A DNA stretch of 64,000 nucleotides from the NCBI RefSeq assembly GCF_001661675.2, contig NZ_CP019603.1, forward strand, positions 186,001 to 250,000, written 5' to 3'. This document shows positions 8,413 to 16,768 of this stretch, piece by piece. Numbering within the stretch: the stretch's first letter is position 1; each line of letters begins with the position of its first letter. The translations under genes and the position numbers were made by a program. The DNA comes from Croceicoccus marinus (lineage in GTDB: Bacteria > Pseudomonadota > Alphaproteobacteria > Sphingomonadales > Sphingomonadaceae). The notes under the pieces were generated by a model that worked only from the letters and a program-made list of their open reading frames with translations, did not search any database and had not been told where the DNA came from.

Positions 8413-10977
8413 TCATGCAGCTTTGGACGCCATAGCTTCAAGATTACCCTGCGTCATAAGCATCTTGCCAAGCGTGTTCGCCGTGACCGGCCGACTGAAC
8501 AGATAGCCTTGCAGATGGGTACAGCCGCTTGCGACCAGAAGATGCCTTTGCTCCTCCGTCTCGATACCCTCCGCGACCACGCCCATGTAGAGCGCAGCGC
8601 CCAAGCCAACCACGGCCTCGACAATCGCCTTTGCCGCACGCGAAGTTCCGATCTCATCGACGAATGACTTGTCAATCTTGACCTTGTCGAATGGGAAGCG
8701 CTGGAAGTAGCTTAGCGAGGAATATCCTACGCCAAAATCATCGATTAGCACTTGAATGCCGAGTGTGCGCAGTTGCTCGAGCTGCCGGAAGGTGCCTTCG
8801 ACGTCGCGTATGACGAGCCCCTCGGTGACCTCGAGCTGGACGCGGTCGGCCCGAATGCCGGATTCGTCGAGCGCCTGCTGAACTATCTCGATGAGCTTTC
8901 CCGACAGGAATTGCAGAGGAGACAGATTGACCGCAACACGCACATGGTCGGGCCACCCCTGTGCGTCACGGCACGCGCGGCGCAGCAGCTGCTCGCCCAG
9001 TCGGTCGATCAAACCGCATTCTTCAGCGAGGGAAATAAAGATGTCCGGCCGGATCGGTCCTCGGTCCGGATGGGTCCAGCGGGCCAGCGCCTCGGCACTG
9101 GTGATCTGACCCGTCTTGGCGGAGAGCACAGGCTGGTAGGCCAGGTCAATCCCGTCGTTCTCTATGACCTCGCGAAGTTCCGTTTCGAGCATGCGCCGGT
9201 CTTGCGCTGCTGCGTCCATCTCGGCGTCGAAGAAACAGGCTTTGCCTTTGCCCATCTGCTTGGCCCGATATAGCGCCAAGTCTGCGTTTTCTCGAAGTTG
9301 GCCAGTTGTGCGGCCATCCTCTGGCAGGAGCACGATGCCGATGGAAGCACCGAGATGGGCTAACACGCGGCCCGTTGTGAATGGCTCGGACATACTCGTC
9401 AGGATGGCGGAGGCGACTTCATCGGCACGCTCGCGCAGCCGCGTGCCGGTGAGCACGGCTACGAATTCATCGCCACCGATGCGCGCCACCCAATCTTGCG
9501 ATTGGACCGCAGCCCGCAGCCGGTCGCTGACTTGCGCCAGAACCGCATCACCCGCAGGATGGCCAAATTGGTCGTTTACTGCCTTAAACCGATCAAGATC
9601 GATGCTCAGCAATGCGAACGGCTCGGCCTTGCGAACAAGGCCATGCAGCCGATCGGTGAAGCTGGCGCGGTTGAGCAGGCCGGTTAATGCATCGAAATTC
9701 GCCAGACGAAGCACTTCGGCCTCGGCCAGCCGGGTCTCAGTCACGTTTTCCGAGATGCCCAGAACATACTGTCCCGGTCGATCCGGACCATCGATCAGCG
9801 TACGTGTAGTACGCAGATGGACAGACTGACCATCATCGCGCACGAACTCACTCTCGAACATCGTAGCTGACGGTGACGCAATTGCCTCGCTGTCGCGCTC
9901 CTCGTACCCGTCGCCATGATCGGGAAAAAGATCGCGATCGGTCTGACCGACAATCTCTTTCGCCGGGCGACCGATTGCGTTCTCGCCGGCGCGATTGACC
10001 AGCACATATTCCCGCGTCTGCGCGTCCTTGACGAACAGCATGGCGGGTAAATTGGTGACGACCGTGTCCAGGAAGGCTTGGGCCTGCTCGCGTTCGCGCT
10101 CCAACGCCTTGCGCGCAGTGATGTCGCGGATGATAGCTGCGAAACCGCCATCGGGCGGCCCCGCGCCCCATCGGGCAAGCGAAAGCTCGATCGGGAATTC
10201 GCTGCCATCTGCTCGCCCGCCGACGAGTTCAACGGTGGTTCCGACTAGTCGGGTGGCGCCGCCAGCGGCCGCGCGCGCGAAAATCTCGCGATGGCCTTTG
10301 GCGAGACGCGGTGGGATGACGATCTCGACATTCTGGTCGATGGCTTCGCCCCGTGCATAGCCGAACATCCGTTCGGCTGCGGGATTCCAATAGACAATCG
10401 TGCCATCTCGGTCGGTCGCCAGCACTGCGTCCGAGGTGGTGTCGGCCACGCGCGCGGCGATCTCTCCCATCTTGCGAAATCGCCGCGTCTCGATCAGGTC
10501 CGTGGTGAGCCTCGCAAGATCTTGAAGCACGGCCTCCTGAGCCTCGGTAAGGCCGTCCCGAACGATCGGGTCGAATACGCATAATGTGCCGAGACAATAT
10601 CCTGAGCTGATGATGAGCGGTATGCCAGCATAGAAGCGTATCCCGCCTTCCTGCGTGACGAGTGGGTTCTCGCTAAACCGATCATCTCGTGTGGCGTCGG
10701 GAACGACAAGGATATCCCGCGAGGCGACCGCATGCGTGCAGAAAGAGATATCGCGCGGTGTTTCCGGAAAGGGAATCCCGTGCCGTGATTTGAACCATTG
10801 TCGTTTCTCATCGATTAGGCTGACTGCCGCGCTCGCGACACCCAGCGCAGTCGCGGCTAGCCGGGTGATATCGTCGAATTCGCGCTCGGCAGGCGTGTCG
10901 AGAATATCCAGGTCAAGGAGAGCAGACAGGCGGTCGACTTCGATGGATGTGAAGGAGGGCATGTTGGAGAGGTCCAT
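8413..10977 (-). CDS. GAF-PAS-PAS-GGDEF-EAL c-di-GMP turnover protein
   Basis: An 854-residue soluble signalling protein with no membrane segment. Domains in order: GAF (about 20-165), PAS S-box (about 180-295, ending in IIRDITARK), a second PAS (about 300-415), GGDEF (about 425-585) and EAL (about 595-840). The cyclase A-site GGDEF is intact (RIGGDEF). The EAL domain keeps EALARW, DDFGVGYSS and AEGIETEEQ, so both synthesis and hydrolysis of c-di-GMP are possible. The GAF domain is of the type found in many sphingomonad and rhizobial sensors. It stands alone and is not in an operon. The PilZ and cellulose genes at the other end of the window are plausible outputs, but no link can be shown from the sequence. 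Confidence 0.95.
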   Translation of the reverse strand: MDLSNMPSFTSIEVDRLSALLDLDILDTPAEREFDDITRLAATALGVASAAVSLIDEKRQWFKSRHGIPFPETPRDISFCTHAVASRDILVVPDATRDDRFSENPLVTQEGGIRFYAGIPLIISSGYCLGTLCVFDPIVRDGLTEAQEAVLQDLARLTTDLIETRRFRKMGEIAARVADTTSDAVLATDRDGTIVYWNPAAERMFGYARGEAIDQNVEIVIPPRLAKGHREIFARAAAGGATRLVGTTVELVGGRADGSEFPIELSLARWGAGPPDGGFAAIIRDITARKALEREREQAQAFLDTVVTNLPAMLFVKDAQTREYVLVNRAGENAIGRPAKEIVGQTDRDLFPDHGDGYEERDSEAIASPSATMFESEFVRDDGQSVHLRTTRTLIDGPDRPGQYVLGISENVTETRLAEAEVLRLANFDALTGLLNRASFTDRLHGLVRKAEPFALLSIDLDRFKAVNDQFGHPAGDAVLAQVSDRLRAAVQSQDWVARIGGDEFVAVLTGTRLRERADEVASAILTSMSEPFTTGRVLAHLGASIGIVLLPEDGRTTGQLRENADLALYRAKQMGKGKACFFDAEMDAAAQDRRMLETELREVIENDGIDLAYQPVLSAKTGQITSAEALARWTHPDRGPIRPDIFISLAEECGLIDRLGEQLLRRACRDAQGWPDHVRVAVNLSPLQFLSGKLIEIVQQALDESGIRADRVQLEVTEGLVIRDVEGTFRQLEQLRTLGIQVLIDDFGVGYSSLSYFQRFPFDKVKIDKSFVDEIGTSRAAKAIVEAVVGLGAALYMGVVAEGIETEEQRHLLVASGCTHLQGYLFSRPVTANTLGKMLMTQGNLEAMASKAA

Positions 10978-11081
10978 CGGATCGGTATGACACGCGCTTA
11001 TTTACAGAGTGGTAAACAACCATGATGGGGCGGCCGCTAGCGGTAGCTTTCCGATTTCGCTCGCCCTCAAAGCATTAGGCT

Positions 11082-11434
11082 ATGCACCTGCGCAGCATCT
11101 CCGGCCGCATCGACCATGACCATCGAATGCTACGCCAAAACGGGCCGCTATGGACCGAGATCGTCATCTGGACCTCGGTCATCGGCACTTTCCTCACCGT
11201 GACGGGGCTTTATGTCGGCATCGGCCGCATTGCACTGCGCCGCAGGGGCCGTATCTCGCCCCACAAAGCGCTGTGGTACTAGCTAACATGCTTGGCTTGT
11301 TCTTTGGCTTGCTCACGATGACATGGGTCTTCAGCGGTTTGCTGACGAGGAAGCCCTGGGGACTGCTGATGGGCGGGCCCAACGATGTACGGCAGAAAGT
11401 CGTCGGCAGCGCCAACTGGTCCGATGCGCGGTAG
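11082..11434 (+). pseudogene. Fragment of a PepSY-associated membrane protein
   Basis: Two reading frames joined by a lesion near 11280 reconstruct part of a PepSY-associated transmembrane protein. The first frame gives TEIVIWTSVIGTFLTVTGLY and HKALWY. The second continues from 11288 with MLGLFFGLLTMTWVFSGLL and KPWGLL. In intact relatives these follow each other as ...LWYWHHMLGLFFG.... The TAG at 11280-11282 replaces the expected Trp codon and one base is missing just after it. The N-terminal two thirds are also absent. The family is associated with siderophore and iron uptake. An IS256 copy begins about 115 bases downstream. Confidence 0.65.
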
Positions 11435-11541
11435 TTCCGGGAAAGTACGAGCCGCAGGGATATTCCTGCAAGTACGGCGCAGCTTGAGCCGGTGCTACTC
11501 GGTGGGCGGTTGCATGCGCTCGCCGATGAGGAGTGTCTCGG

Positions 11542-11549
11542 CTTTGGCC
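11542..11549. repeat. Target-site duplication of IS256 copy 1 (left)
   Basis: CTTTGGCC is repeated directly at 12870-12877 on the other side of the element. Eight bases is the normal duplication length for the IS256 family, so this copy arrived by simple transposition and its flanks are unrearranged. Confidence 0.9.
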
Positions 11550-12869
11550 GGGACTGTCAGGAATTCCCTGTGTGGGCGGGCATAATGGGTAAGAAGGAGT
11601 CCCACTATATCCCGACGCAAAGAACCTGCGATACCGAATGAGCTGCTGGATCAGCTTTTGGCTGGCGGCGCTGCCAGCGCCGCTTTCGAACAAGGCGGCT
11701 TGCTGGATTCTCTGAAGAAGGCGCTGACCGAGCGCGCCTTGAATGCGGAGATGGATCACCATCTGACCAGCGACGAAGAAGCCGGGAACACGCGCAATGG
11801 CTATGGCCGCAAGAGCGTGACCACCGATGCCGGCAAGCTGGAGATCGATGTCCCGCGCGATCGTCAGTCGAGCTTCGAGCCGCAACTGATCGCGAAGTAC
11901 CAGCGCCGTTTCCCCGGCTTCGATGACAAGATCATATCGATGTACGCGCGCGGCATGAGCACCCGGGAGATCACCGGGCATCTGCACGATCTGTATGGCA
12001 TTGACGTGTCGCCGGACCTGATCAGCACCGTGACCGACGCCGTGCTCGACGAAGTCGCCAGCTGGCAGCAACGGCCGCTCGATCCGGTTTACCCGCTCGT
12101 TTTCTTTGATGCGATCCGGGTCAAGATCCGCGATGAAGGCATGGTCCGCAACAAGGCGATCCACATCGCGTTGGGCGTCCGCGCTGATGGCGCCAAGGAG
12201 GTGCTGGGCCTGTGGCTCGAGCAGAACGAAGGCGCCAAGTTCTGGCTGCGGGTGATGAACGAGCTCAAGAACCGCGGGACCGAGGATATCCTGCTTGCCG
12301 TGGTCGATGGGCTCAAGGGCTTCCCCGAGGCCATCACCGCCGTGTTTCCCGAAGCCGTGGTCCAGACATGCATCGTCCATTTGCTGCGCAATTCGATGGA
12401 CCTCGTGTCCTGGAAGGACCGCAAGGGGCTGGCGACGGCGCTCAAGGAAATCTACCGCGCCCCCAGCGCCGAGGCCGCCGAACAGGCGCTCACCTCGTTC
12501 GAGGCTGGTCCCTGGGGCAAGCGTTATCCCGCCATCGGCCAGAGCTGGCGACGTGCCTGGGCCGAGGTCATCCCGTTTTTTGCGTTCCCTGATGAGGTTC
12601 GCCGGATCGTTTACACCACGAATTCCATCGAGGCCCTCAACTCGAAGCTCCGCAGAGCCGTCAGGGCGAGAGGCCACTTCCCGAGCGACGAGGCCGCCAC
12701 GAAATTGCTCTATCTGATCTTGAACCGGTCGGAGAAAGAGTGGAAAATGCCGCCGCGTGAGTGGACCATGGCAAAGGCCCAGTTCGCCGTAATTTTCGGT
12801 GAGCGCTTCATCAAAGCCATGGCGGCGTAATGTTCAACCGCCCGCCCACACACGGAATTCCTGACAGTC
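11550..12869 (+). mobile_element. IS256-family insertion sequence, copy 1
   Basis: A 1320-bp element bounded by imperfect inverted repeats beginning GGGACTGTCAGGAATTCC and flanked by an 8-bp direct repeat. A nearly identical copy lies at 41784-43105. It sits in the 3' region of the gene downstream of the SEFIR-domain gene. Confidence 0.95.
11607..12830 (+). CDS. IS256-family transposase (start codon mutated)
   Basis: The reading frame is almost identical to that of the second copy (407 residues), but the start ATG is changed to ATA at 11607-11609. A second visible difference is Leu for Phe in the NSMD(L/F)VSWKD segment. Translation could still begin at TTG 11658, which would remove 17 residues from the N terminus. 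The DDE catalytic residues are in VFFDAI, LLAVVDGLKG and TNSIEALNSK. The transposase may be poorly expressed or supplied in trans by copy 2. Confidence 0.85.
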   Translation: MSRRKEPAIPNELLDQLLAGGAASAAFEQGGLLDSLKKALTERALNAEMDHHLTSDEEAGNTRNGYGRKSVTTDAGKLEIDVPRDRQSSFEPQLIAKYQRRFPGFDDKIISMYARGMSTREITGHLHDLYGIDVSPDLISTVTDAVLDEVASWQQRPLDPVYPLVFFDAIRVKIRDEGMVRNKAIHIALGVRADGAKEVLGLWLEQNEGAKFWLRVMNELKNRGTEDILLAVVDGLKGFPEAITAVFPEAVVQTCIVHLLRNSMDLVSWKDRKGLATALKEIYRAPSAEAAEQALTSFEAGPWGKRYPAIGQSWRRAWAEVIPFFAFPDEVRRIVYTTNSIEALNSKLRRAVRARGHFPSDEAATKLLYLILNRSEKEWKMPPREWTMAKAQFAVIFGERFIKAMAA

Positions 12870-12877
12870 CCCTTTGG

Positions 12878-13200
12878 CCAGCGCCGAGCAGACAGCCATC
12901 CCAAGCCTCGCTGCCGATGATCCAGAAGTTATTGCTGATGAAGTCCGTCAGCACCTTTTCGACGTCACTCACCAACAGCGATCCGAGGTGTGGGGCGGCG
13001 TTGCGGCGCATGAATAGCGCTGTCTTCAGCAAGCCACGATACTCGTAATTCACCTCGAAGCCAGCCCCGCCCACGAATGGATGGCCGCCCGGCTTGTTAT
13101 ACATGAAGCTATGTCGCCGCCGGTCGGGAGCGCGCTGGCAAAACATGGCGTCCAACATCATATCGACCGCTAAACGGGCATTCGAAACCGCCGCAGTCAC
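12878..13200 (-). pseudogene. Partner gene of the SEFIR protein, cut by IS256
   Basis: A GTG start at 13200 overlaps the stop of the SEFIR-domain gene by four bases (GTGA), so this is a coupled second gene. About 107 residues are readable before the IS256 insertion: an N-terminal helix-rich part, then FMYNKPGGHPFVGGAGFEVNY and a region ending GSEAWDGCLL. I do not recognise a family. Beyond 12878 the frame runs into the insertion sequence and ends at 12811 in unrelated codons. With the IS removed, the frame would continue antisense over the PepSY remnant, so the original C terminus is uncertain. Confidence 0.55.
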
Positions 13201-14150
13201 TGATTCTGCTCGCCCTCGTGACCAGACCGAAAGCTCTTCTCCTTGTGCGGAGCAATCACATAAGAAAAGGTCACTTCATCGGAAGGTGCGCCATGGCCTC
13301 GGCTTTGCAGCCTCTCGACCTTGGTTGCGAGGTAGTAGCCGGCCGTATTTCGCCAAACTGCGATCTCGCCGATATGGGGAGAACGCACTCGGGACGATGT
13401 GTCGTAAATTGACGCATCAACGATCTGTGCGATGTCGCCGACGCCAAGCGCGAGAGCGACAGTTCTGATACTCGGCGCATTGGTATAGGCATGGATAGAG
13501 GTCGCACCGCCCCGCGACCAAGCAGTCTCGAATAGCATGTCTCCCGCACCGACAGCGAAGCGGCCATTGTTGTTCGAGTAGTCGAATGTAACCGAGCCAG
13601 CGAGCGCGGGAGACACATAGCGCTCAGGCGAAAATGGCAGCCGCGGTTCGATTTCCGGAGCGGTTTGGGCAAACGGATTCGGGCCAAGGGCGGGACGTGG
13701 CGCAACGGGCTGATTGTGGATGTCGCGCAGCAGTTCGGCGTAACGGCCTTCGAACGTTTCATCAGCGCGAAAATCGACATACAGACGTGATAGCAGGAAG
13801 GTCGGCAAAACATCGGTCGAAGCGTTGTTACGGATTACCGGAATGATCCGATCGGCTGTTACATCGCGCATAAGCTGGCCCGTCAGGATCATCTTCTCAT
13901 AGCCGACGTCGCCCTGGCCGCGATTCGCTTTATCGGCATAGGTCGTGCTGCAAACCACGAGCACTCGGTCAGCGCCAGTCAGTCCGTTCTCCATGAAGCG
14001 CGGTAGGTCGGAACCCAGACGCATGTCCCATTGATCGAGCAGAACGTCGACACCGTTCGCAACGAGCCGGGTGGCAAGCATCAGCACCCAATCCTTGTGT
14101 GCTTGGTCATCGTGGGAGTAAGAGATGAATAGTCGAGGAGCTTCCTGCAT
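13197..14150 (-). CDS. SEFIR/TIR-like domain protein (candidate immunity sensor/effector)
   Basis: 317 residues. Residues 5-150 form a SEFIR (TIR-superfamily) domain: LFISYSHDDQAHKDWVLML at the start, then DVLLDQWDMRLGSDLPRFME, VLVVCSTTYADKAN and GVGYEKMIL. Residues about 175-305 form a second, unassigned, probably beta-rich domain. Bacterial SEFIR/TIR proteins of this layout are associated with antiphage defence or NAD-consuming effectors; that role here is inference. The gene is first in a two-gene unit whose second gene is truncated by IS256. No transmembrane segment or signal peptide is visible. Confidence 0.8.
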   Translation of the reverse strand: MQEAPRLFISYSHDDQAHKDWVLMLATRLVANGVDVLLDQWDMRLGSDLPRFMENGLTGADRVLVVCSTTYADKANRGQGDVGYEKMILTGQLMRDVTADRIIPVIRNNASTDVLPTFLLSRLYVDFRADETFEGRYAELLRDIHNQPVAPRPALGPNPFAQTAPEIEPRLPFSPERYVSPALAGSVTFDYSNNNGRFAVGAGDMLFETAWSRGGATSIHAYTNAPSIRTVALALGVGDIAQIVDASIYDTSSRVRSPHIGEIAVWRNTAGYYLATKVERLQSRGHGAPSDEVTFSYVIAPHKEKSFRSGHEGEQNQ

Positions 14151-14400
14151 CTCGCGAACTGGCCCGATCAGCGCGGCGAGGTCAACACACTAGCATAGCG
14201 CGCGCCGACGCATCGCTTACCAGTGGCAGGTCAAGCACCGTAAGCCGCCATAGAGGAGAGTGGCAGCGAACGGCCCCTTTTTCCCAATAATGGTCGATCG
14301 TTGTGCCACGACAGCCTGATGAACAAATGGCAGGTTTTAGGGGCCTAACTTGGGCGATCGAATGTCGGCTACGTCGGCGTCCATTGCCTCGATCTCAAGT

Positions 14401-14430
14401 AAAAAGGGCGACCCGCATCGCGAGCCGCCC
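14401..14430 (-). terminator. Rho-independent terminator of the 14.4-14.9 kb outer-membrane gene
   Basis: On the minus strand an 11-bp stem (GGGCGGCTCGC with GCGGGTCGCCC, two G-U wobbles) with a 3-base loop is followed by TTTTT. It lies 24 bases after the stop of the outer-membrane protein gene. Confidence 0.85.
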
Positions 14431-14453
14431 CTCCCTTGACCAGGGATAACTGA

Positions 14454-14942
14454 TCAGAACTTCACGCCGGCACCGACGAGCGTCTGATAGAGCTCCAGAT
14501 CGTAATCGTAAGTACCGTAGCGGGTTTCAACGTTGGCGTAGAAGCCGCCGAAATCTTTTTCAAAGCCAAGGCCGAACTTCACGCCGTCGACGCTGCCTGC
14601 GACGTAGTCTGCATCGATGTTAGAGTAGGAGACTGCGCCGTAGAACAGAGATCCTGCATCGAGTTTGGTGCCGATGCGGCCGCCGATCGACAATTCACGA
14701 GTGTCGAACTCGTCGTCGAACGCAGCGGTATAGCCGACCAGAGGGCCTGCGACTGCGCCACCGAGGTCGAAATCATAGCCGGCGAGAAAACCATAGGACA
14801 CCTCGTCGGTACCGAGGAAGTCGTCATCCAGAACGCCTAGTTCTACGCCGATACGCGCACCGCTCGCATCCTGCGCGCACGCGGGATTCACAGCAAAGGC
14901 CGCAGCGATGGCAGCCGCTGCGAGTCCAACATTCTTGATCAT
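14454..14942 (-). CDS. Small outer-membrane beta-barrel protein
   Basis: 162 residues with a clear Sec signal peptide (about 23 residues, ending NPACAQ) and alternating hydrophobic strands with many Gly/Asp/Tyr turns, ending in a C-terminal Phe as recognised by the BAM machinery. The predicted mature barrel of about 140 residues would have roughly eight strands, like OmpX/opacity proteins. The substrate or role is unknown. A strong terminator follows it. It resembles in style, but not in detail, the barrel protein encoded at 16.8 kb. Confidence 0.75.
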   Translation of the reverse strand: MIKNVGLAAAAIAAAFAVNPACAQDASGARIGVELGVLDDDFLGTDEVSYGFLAGYDFDLGGAVAGPLVGYTAAFDDEFDTRELSIGGRIGTKLDAGSLFYGAVSYSNIDADYVAGSVDGVKFGLGFEKDFGGFYANVETRYGTYDYDLELYQTLVGAGVKF

Positions 14943-15154
14943 CTATTTGTCCTCATTGATGTTAGCCGCGCTCCCTAAAACGCGGTGGCGGCGCGGTTAG
15001 GCAAGCAGATCTTGCCGGTCAATCAGGAGGGAGAACCGATCAATCAATGTGGAGAATTAAGTGTCTTGTCTGCCACGGCTTGACGAGGCCGGAAGTTTGC
15101 CATGAGGTACGGCACGATTGTTCGCTGCTGCCGCGCCGTGCCGGAAGGAACCAC

Positions 15155-15280
15155 ATGAAGGACTGGCTCTCCGATTCCGAGGTCGAGAAATTCGAACGTC
15201 GCGCCTGGGTGGTTGAGTTGGAAGCGACAATTCTGGGGAGCACGATGTTGTTCCTCGCCCTGAGCTATCTTTTGGACTGA
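15155..15280 (+). CDS. 41-residue membrane-anchored small protein
   Basis: ATG at 15155 is preceded by GGAAGGAA. The product has an acidic amphipathic N terminus (MKDWLSDSEVEKFERRAW) and one C-terminal transmembrane helix ending LALSYLLD. A longer reading from 15047 lacks a ribosome-binding site. No family recognised. It is followed nine bases later by another small gene, suggesting a cluster of small ORFs. Confidence 0.5.
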   Translation: MKDWLSDSEVEKFERRAWVVELEATILGSTMLFLALSYLLD

Positions 15281-15288
15281 CTGCCACG

Positions 15289-15468
15289 ATGCTGTCGCGC
15301 GATAAGGAACTTTGGATGGTGGCGCTGCAGATCGAGCGAATTCATGGGACCGGCGGCGCTGCCTTTATTGCACGACGCCAGAAGCATTTTGAAGATCTGG
15401 CAGAGGAAGAGGGAGCCGCTCTATGGCAGGAGATCGGCAGAAGGTTTGACGAGCTGAACCCGGCTTGA
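15289..15468 (+). CDS. 59-residue DUF6961-like small protein
   Basis: The sequence starts MLSRDKELWMVALQIERIHG and ends EIGRRFDELNPA. This pattern (RDxELWxxAL..E..HG..A..FIA...ALWxEIxxRFDxL) is shared by small proteins common in sphingomonads and annotated as DUF6961. The function is unknown. It lies nine bases after the 41-residue membrane ORF. Confidence 0.7.
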   Translation: MLSRDKELWMVALQIERIHGTGGAAFIARRQKHFEDLAEEEGAALWQEIGRRFDELNPA

Positions 15469-15537
15469 CAGAGAAAAGACTGTCCTACTTGGAACGAATA
15501 AGGAACATGGTGCGCCTCTGAAAACAGGAGGCTTACT

Positions 15538-15630
15538 TTGGTCATCCTCAACCCCTCAATGATTTTCGCGCTTGCGGCGCTCGTCACCGCCTTATCAACG
15601 CTGATCTGGGCGACACGCCGCAAGCCGTAG
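15538..15630 (+). CDS. 30-residue single-helix membrane protein with TTG start
   Basis: A perfect AGGAGG (15526-15531) is followed, after six bases, by TTG and a 30-codon frame: a short polar start, a hydrophobic helix (MIFALAALVTALSTLIWA) and the basic end TRRKP. The ideal Shine-Dalgarno sequence and the positive-inside topology support translation. Its TAG abuts the stop of the convergent gene at 15631. Confidence 0.5.
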   Translation: MVILNPSMIFALAALVTALSTLIWATRRKP

Positions 15631-15864
15631 TCAGTCGTCGTTGCTACTGCGGATCGGTGAATTCGCCCGGAGATCCATGAAGGCAGACTGCACGTCTTGA
15701 TCGGTGCCCAGTACCGCAAGCCGACGTACCAATTCCTGCTCCGCAGCCTGGAGCTCCTCGCCTGTCAGGTCGGCGAAGAACGCGAATTCGGGGCGTTCGG
15801 CAAAATGAGGCTCGGTAGGAACGCTTTGTAGCCAGTCGACAAAGCGGGTGACGCGGTGATTCAT
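15631..15864 (-). CDS. Hypothetical protein, 77 residues
   Basis: The start ATG at 15864 is preferred because AAGGG lies six bases upstream; a GTG at 15906 has no ribosome-binding site. The product is acidic and helical (DLTGEELQAAEQELVRRLAVL in the middle). I recognise no family. It converges with the 30-residue ORF. Confidence 0.5.
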   Translation of the reverse strand: MNHRVTRFVDWLQSVPTEPHFAERPEFAFFADLTGEELQAAEQELVRRLAVLGTDQDVQSAFMDLRANSPIRSSNDD

Positions 15865-16057
15865 CTTCAGCCCTTGGATCGTACGCCGGCAGAAGCGGGC
15901 CGTCACATACGACTATGCAAATTTACCTGTCGTTTTCAACTCGAGGGTATTCGCTGAGGGGTGTCAGGGGTCCGGCGCATTAGGCTAAGGGAAATTCGTC
16001 GCCCCGTCACCTTCTGCATAGGCGATCGCCGCACTGAACTGAAAGAAAGTCCGCACC

Positions 16058-16489
16058 ATGATCCTTACCATTCTCGCCTCGGTGCTTGTTGTGCCGGCAG
16101 GCCAGACTTTCGAGTGCACCCCCACACATGTCTGGGATGGCGATGGTCCTGTCTGGTGCGCAGAAGGTCCGCGCGTCCGGGTCTCGGGAGTGGCAGCAAG
16201 GGAGGCTGATGGAAGCTGCAGGCCCGGACATCCATGTCCCGACGCGGATCCCCAAGATGCGCGGGATTACCTCGTTCGTCTGGTCGGCAGGCCGATCGGG
16301 AAAAGCCCGCATGGCCATATTCTGGTTGAAGGTCCGACGTTGACGTGCGTGTCCACTGGATCTGCAGGCGGCAGTCGAACGGGCGCCTGGTGCGCCTCAC
16401 CTCTCAGCGGCGATCTATCTTGTGCACTCGTCGCATCGGGTCTGGTGGCGCGTTGGGAACGCTATTGGGGCAATCACCGGTGTAGCTAA
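16058..16489 (+). CDS. Secreted SNase-like (thermonuclease-fold) protein
   Basis: 143 residues with a short N-terminal hydrophobic signal. The segment CTPTHVWDGDGPVWCAEGPRVR resembles the VxDGDT...RLxGI core of staphylococcal-nuclease-like proteins, and LVASGLVARWERYW resembles the family's C-terminal helix. Several cysteines suggest disulfides and a periplasmic location. The Asp-rich metal site is only partly conserved and the catalytic Arg/Glu positions cannot be assigned with certainty. It could be an inactive relative. Confidence 0.65.
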   Translation: MILTILASVLVVPAGQTFECTPTHVWDGDGPVWCAEGPRVRVSGVAAREADGSCRPGHPCPDADPQDARDYLVRLVGRPIGKSPHGHILVEGPTLTCVSTGSAGGSRTGAWCASPLSGDLSCALVASGLVARWERYWGNHRCS

Positions 16490-16509
16490 CTGGCATACAT
16501 CGAAACAGG

Positions 16510-16714
16510 TCAAGCTGCGTGGAAGCGACGTCTTCTGACCGCCCAGACCGTAGATAGAGGATCGGCCTGTCGCTGAACTGCGATACCAATCAGCGCCAGA
16601 CCGAAGCCGAACACCGCGATAAAGCCACGTACTGTTTACGGCTCTCAACAGCAGCGCCTGATCCACATCGGGCTGCGGAAAACTTGAATCTGCGAATAGA
16701 TTTTCCTTCGCCAT
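16510..16714 (-). pseudogene. Possible frameshifted small membrane protein
   Basis: From an ATG at 16714 one frame reads MAKENLFADSSFPQPDVDQA and continues to about 16620. A second frame then continues with GFIAVFGFGLALIGIAVQRQ, a good transmembrane helix, to a stop at 16510. One base shift near 16620-16630 would join them into a protein of about 68 residues. Whether this is a real lesion or two chance frames is uncertain. Confidence 0.3.
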
Positions 16715-16768
16715 TCCGCAATCGACGCGCTCGCGGCGTAGAGCCGCTAATAATGGGGGAATACCTAC

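Noticed and set aside
11331..12677. 448-codon minus-strand ORF over IS256 copy 1 (and its twin at 41766-42911)
   Set aside because: It is the antisense of the IS256 transposase in both copies and shows no domain; the plus-strand frame carries the DDE motifs.
15491..15516. GGAAC upstream of the 30-residue ORF as an EcfG promoter
   Set aside because: At 17 bases the -10 would read CGCC, two mismatches from CGTT.
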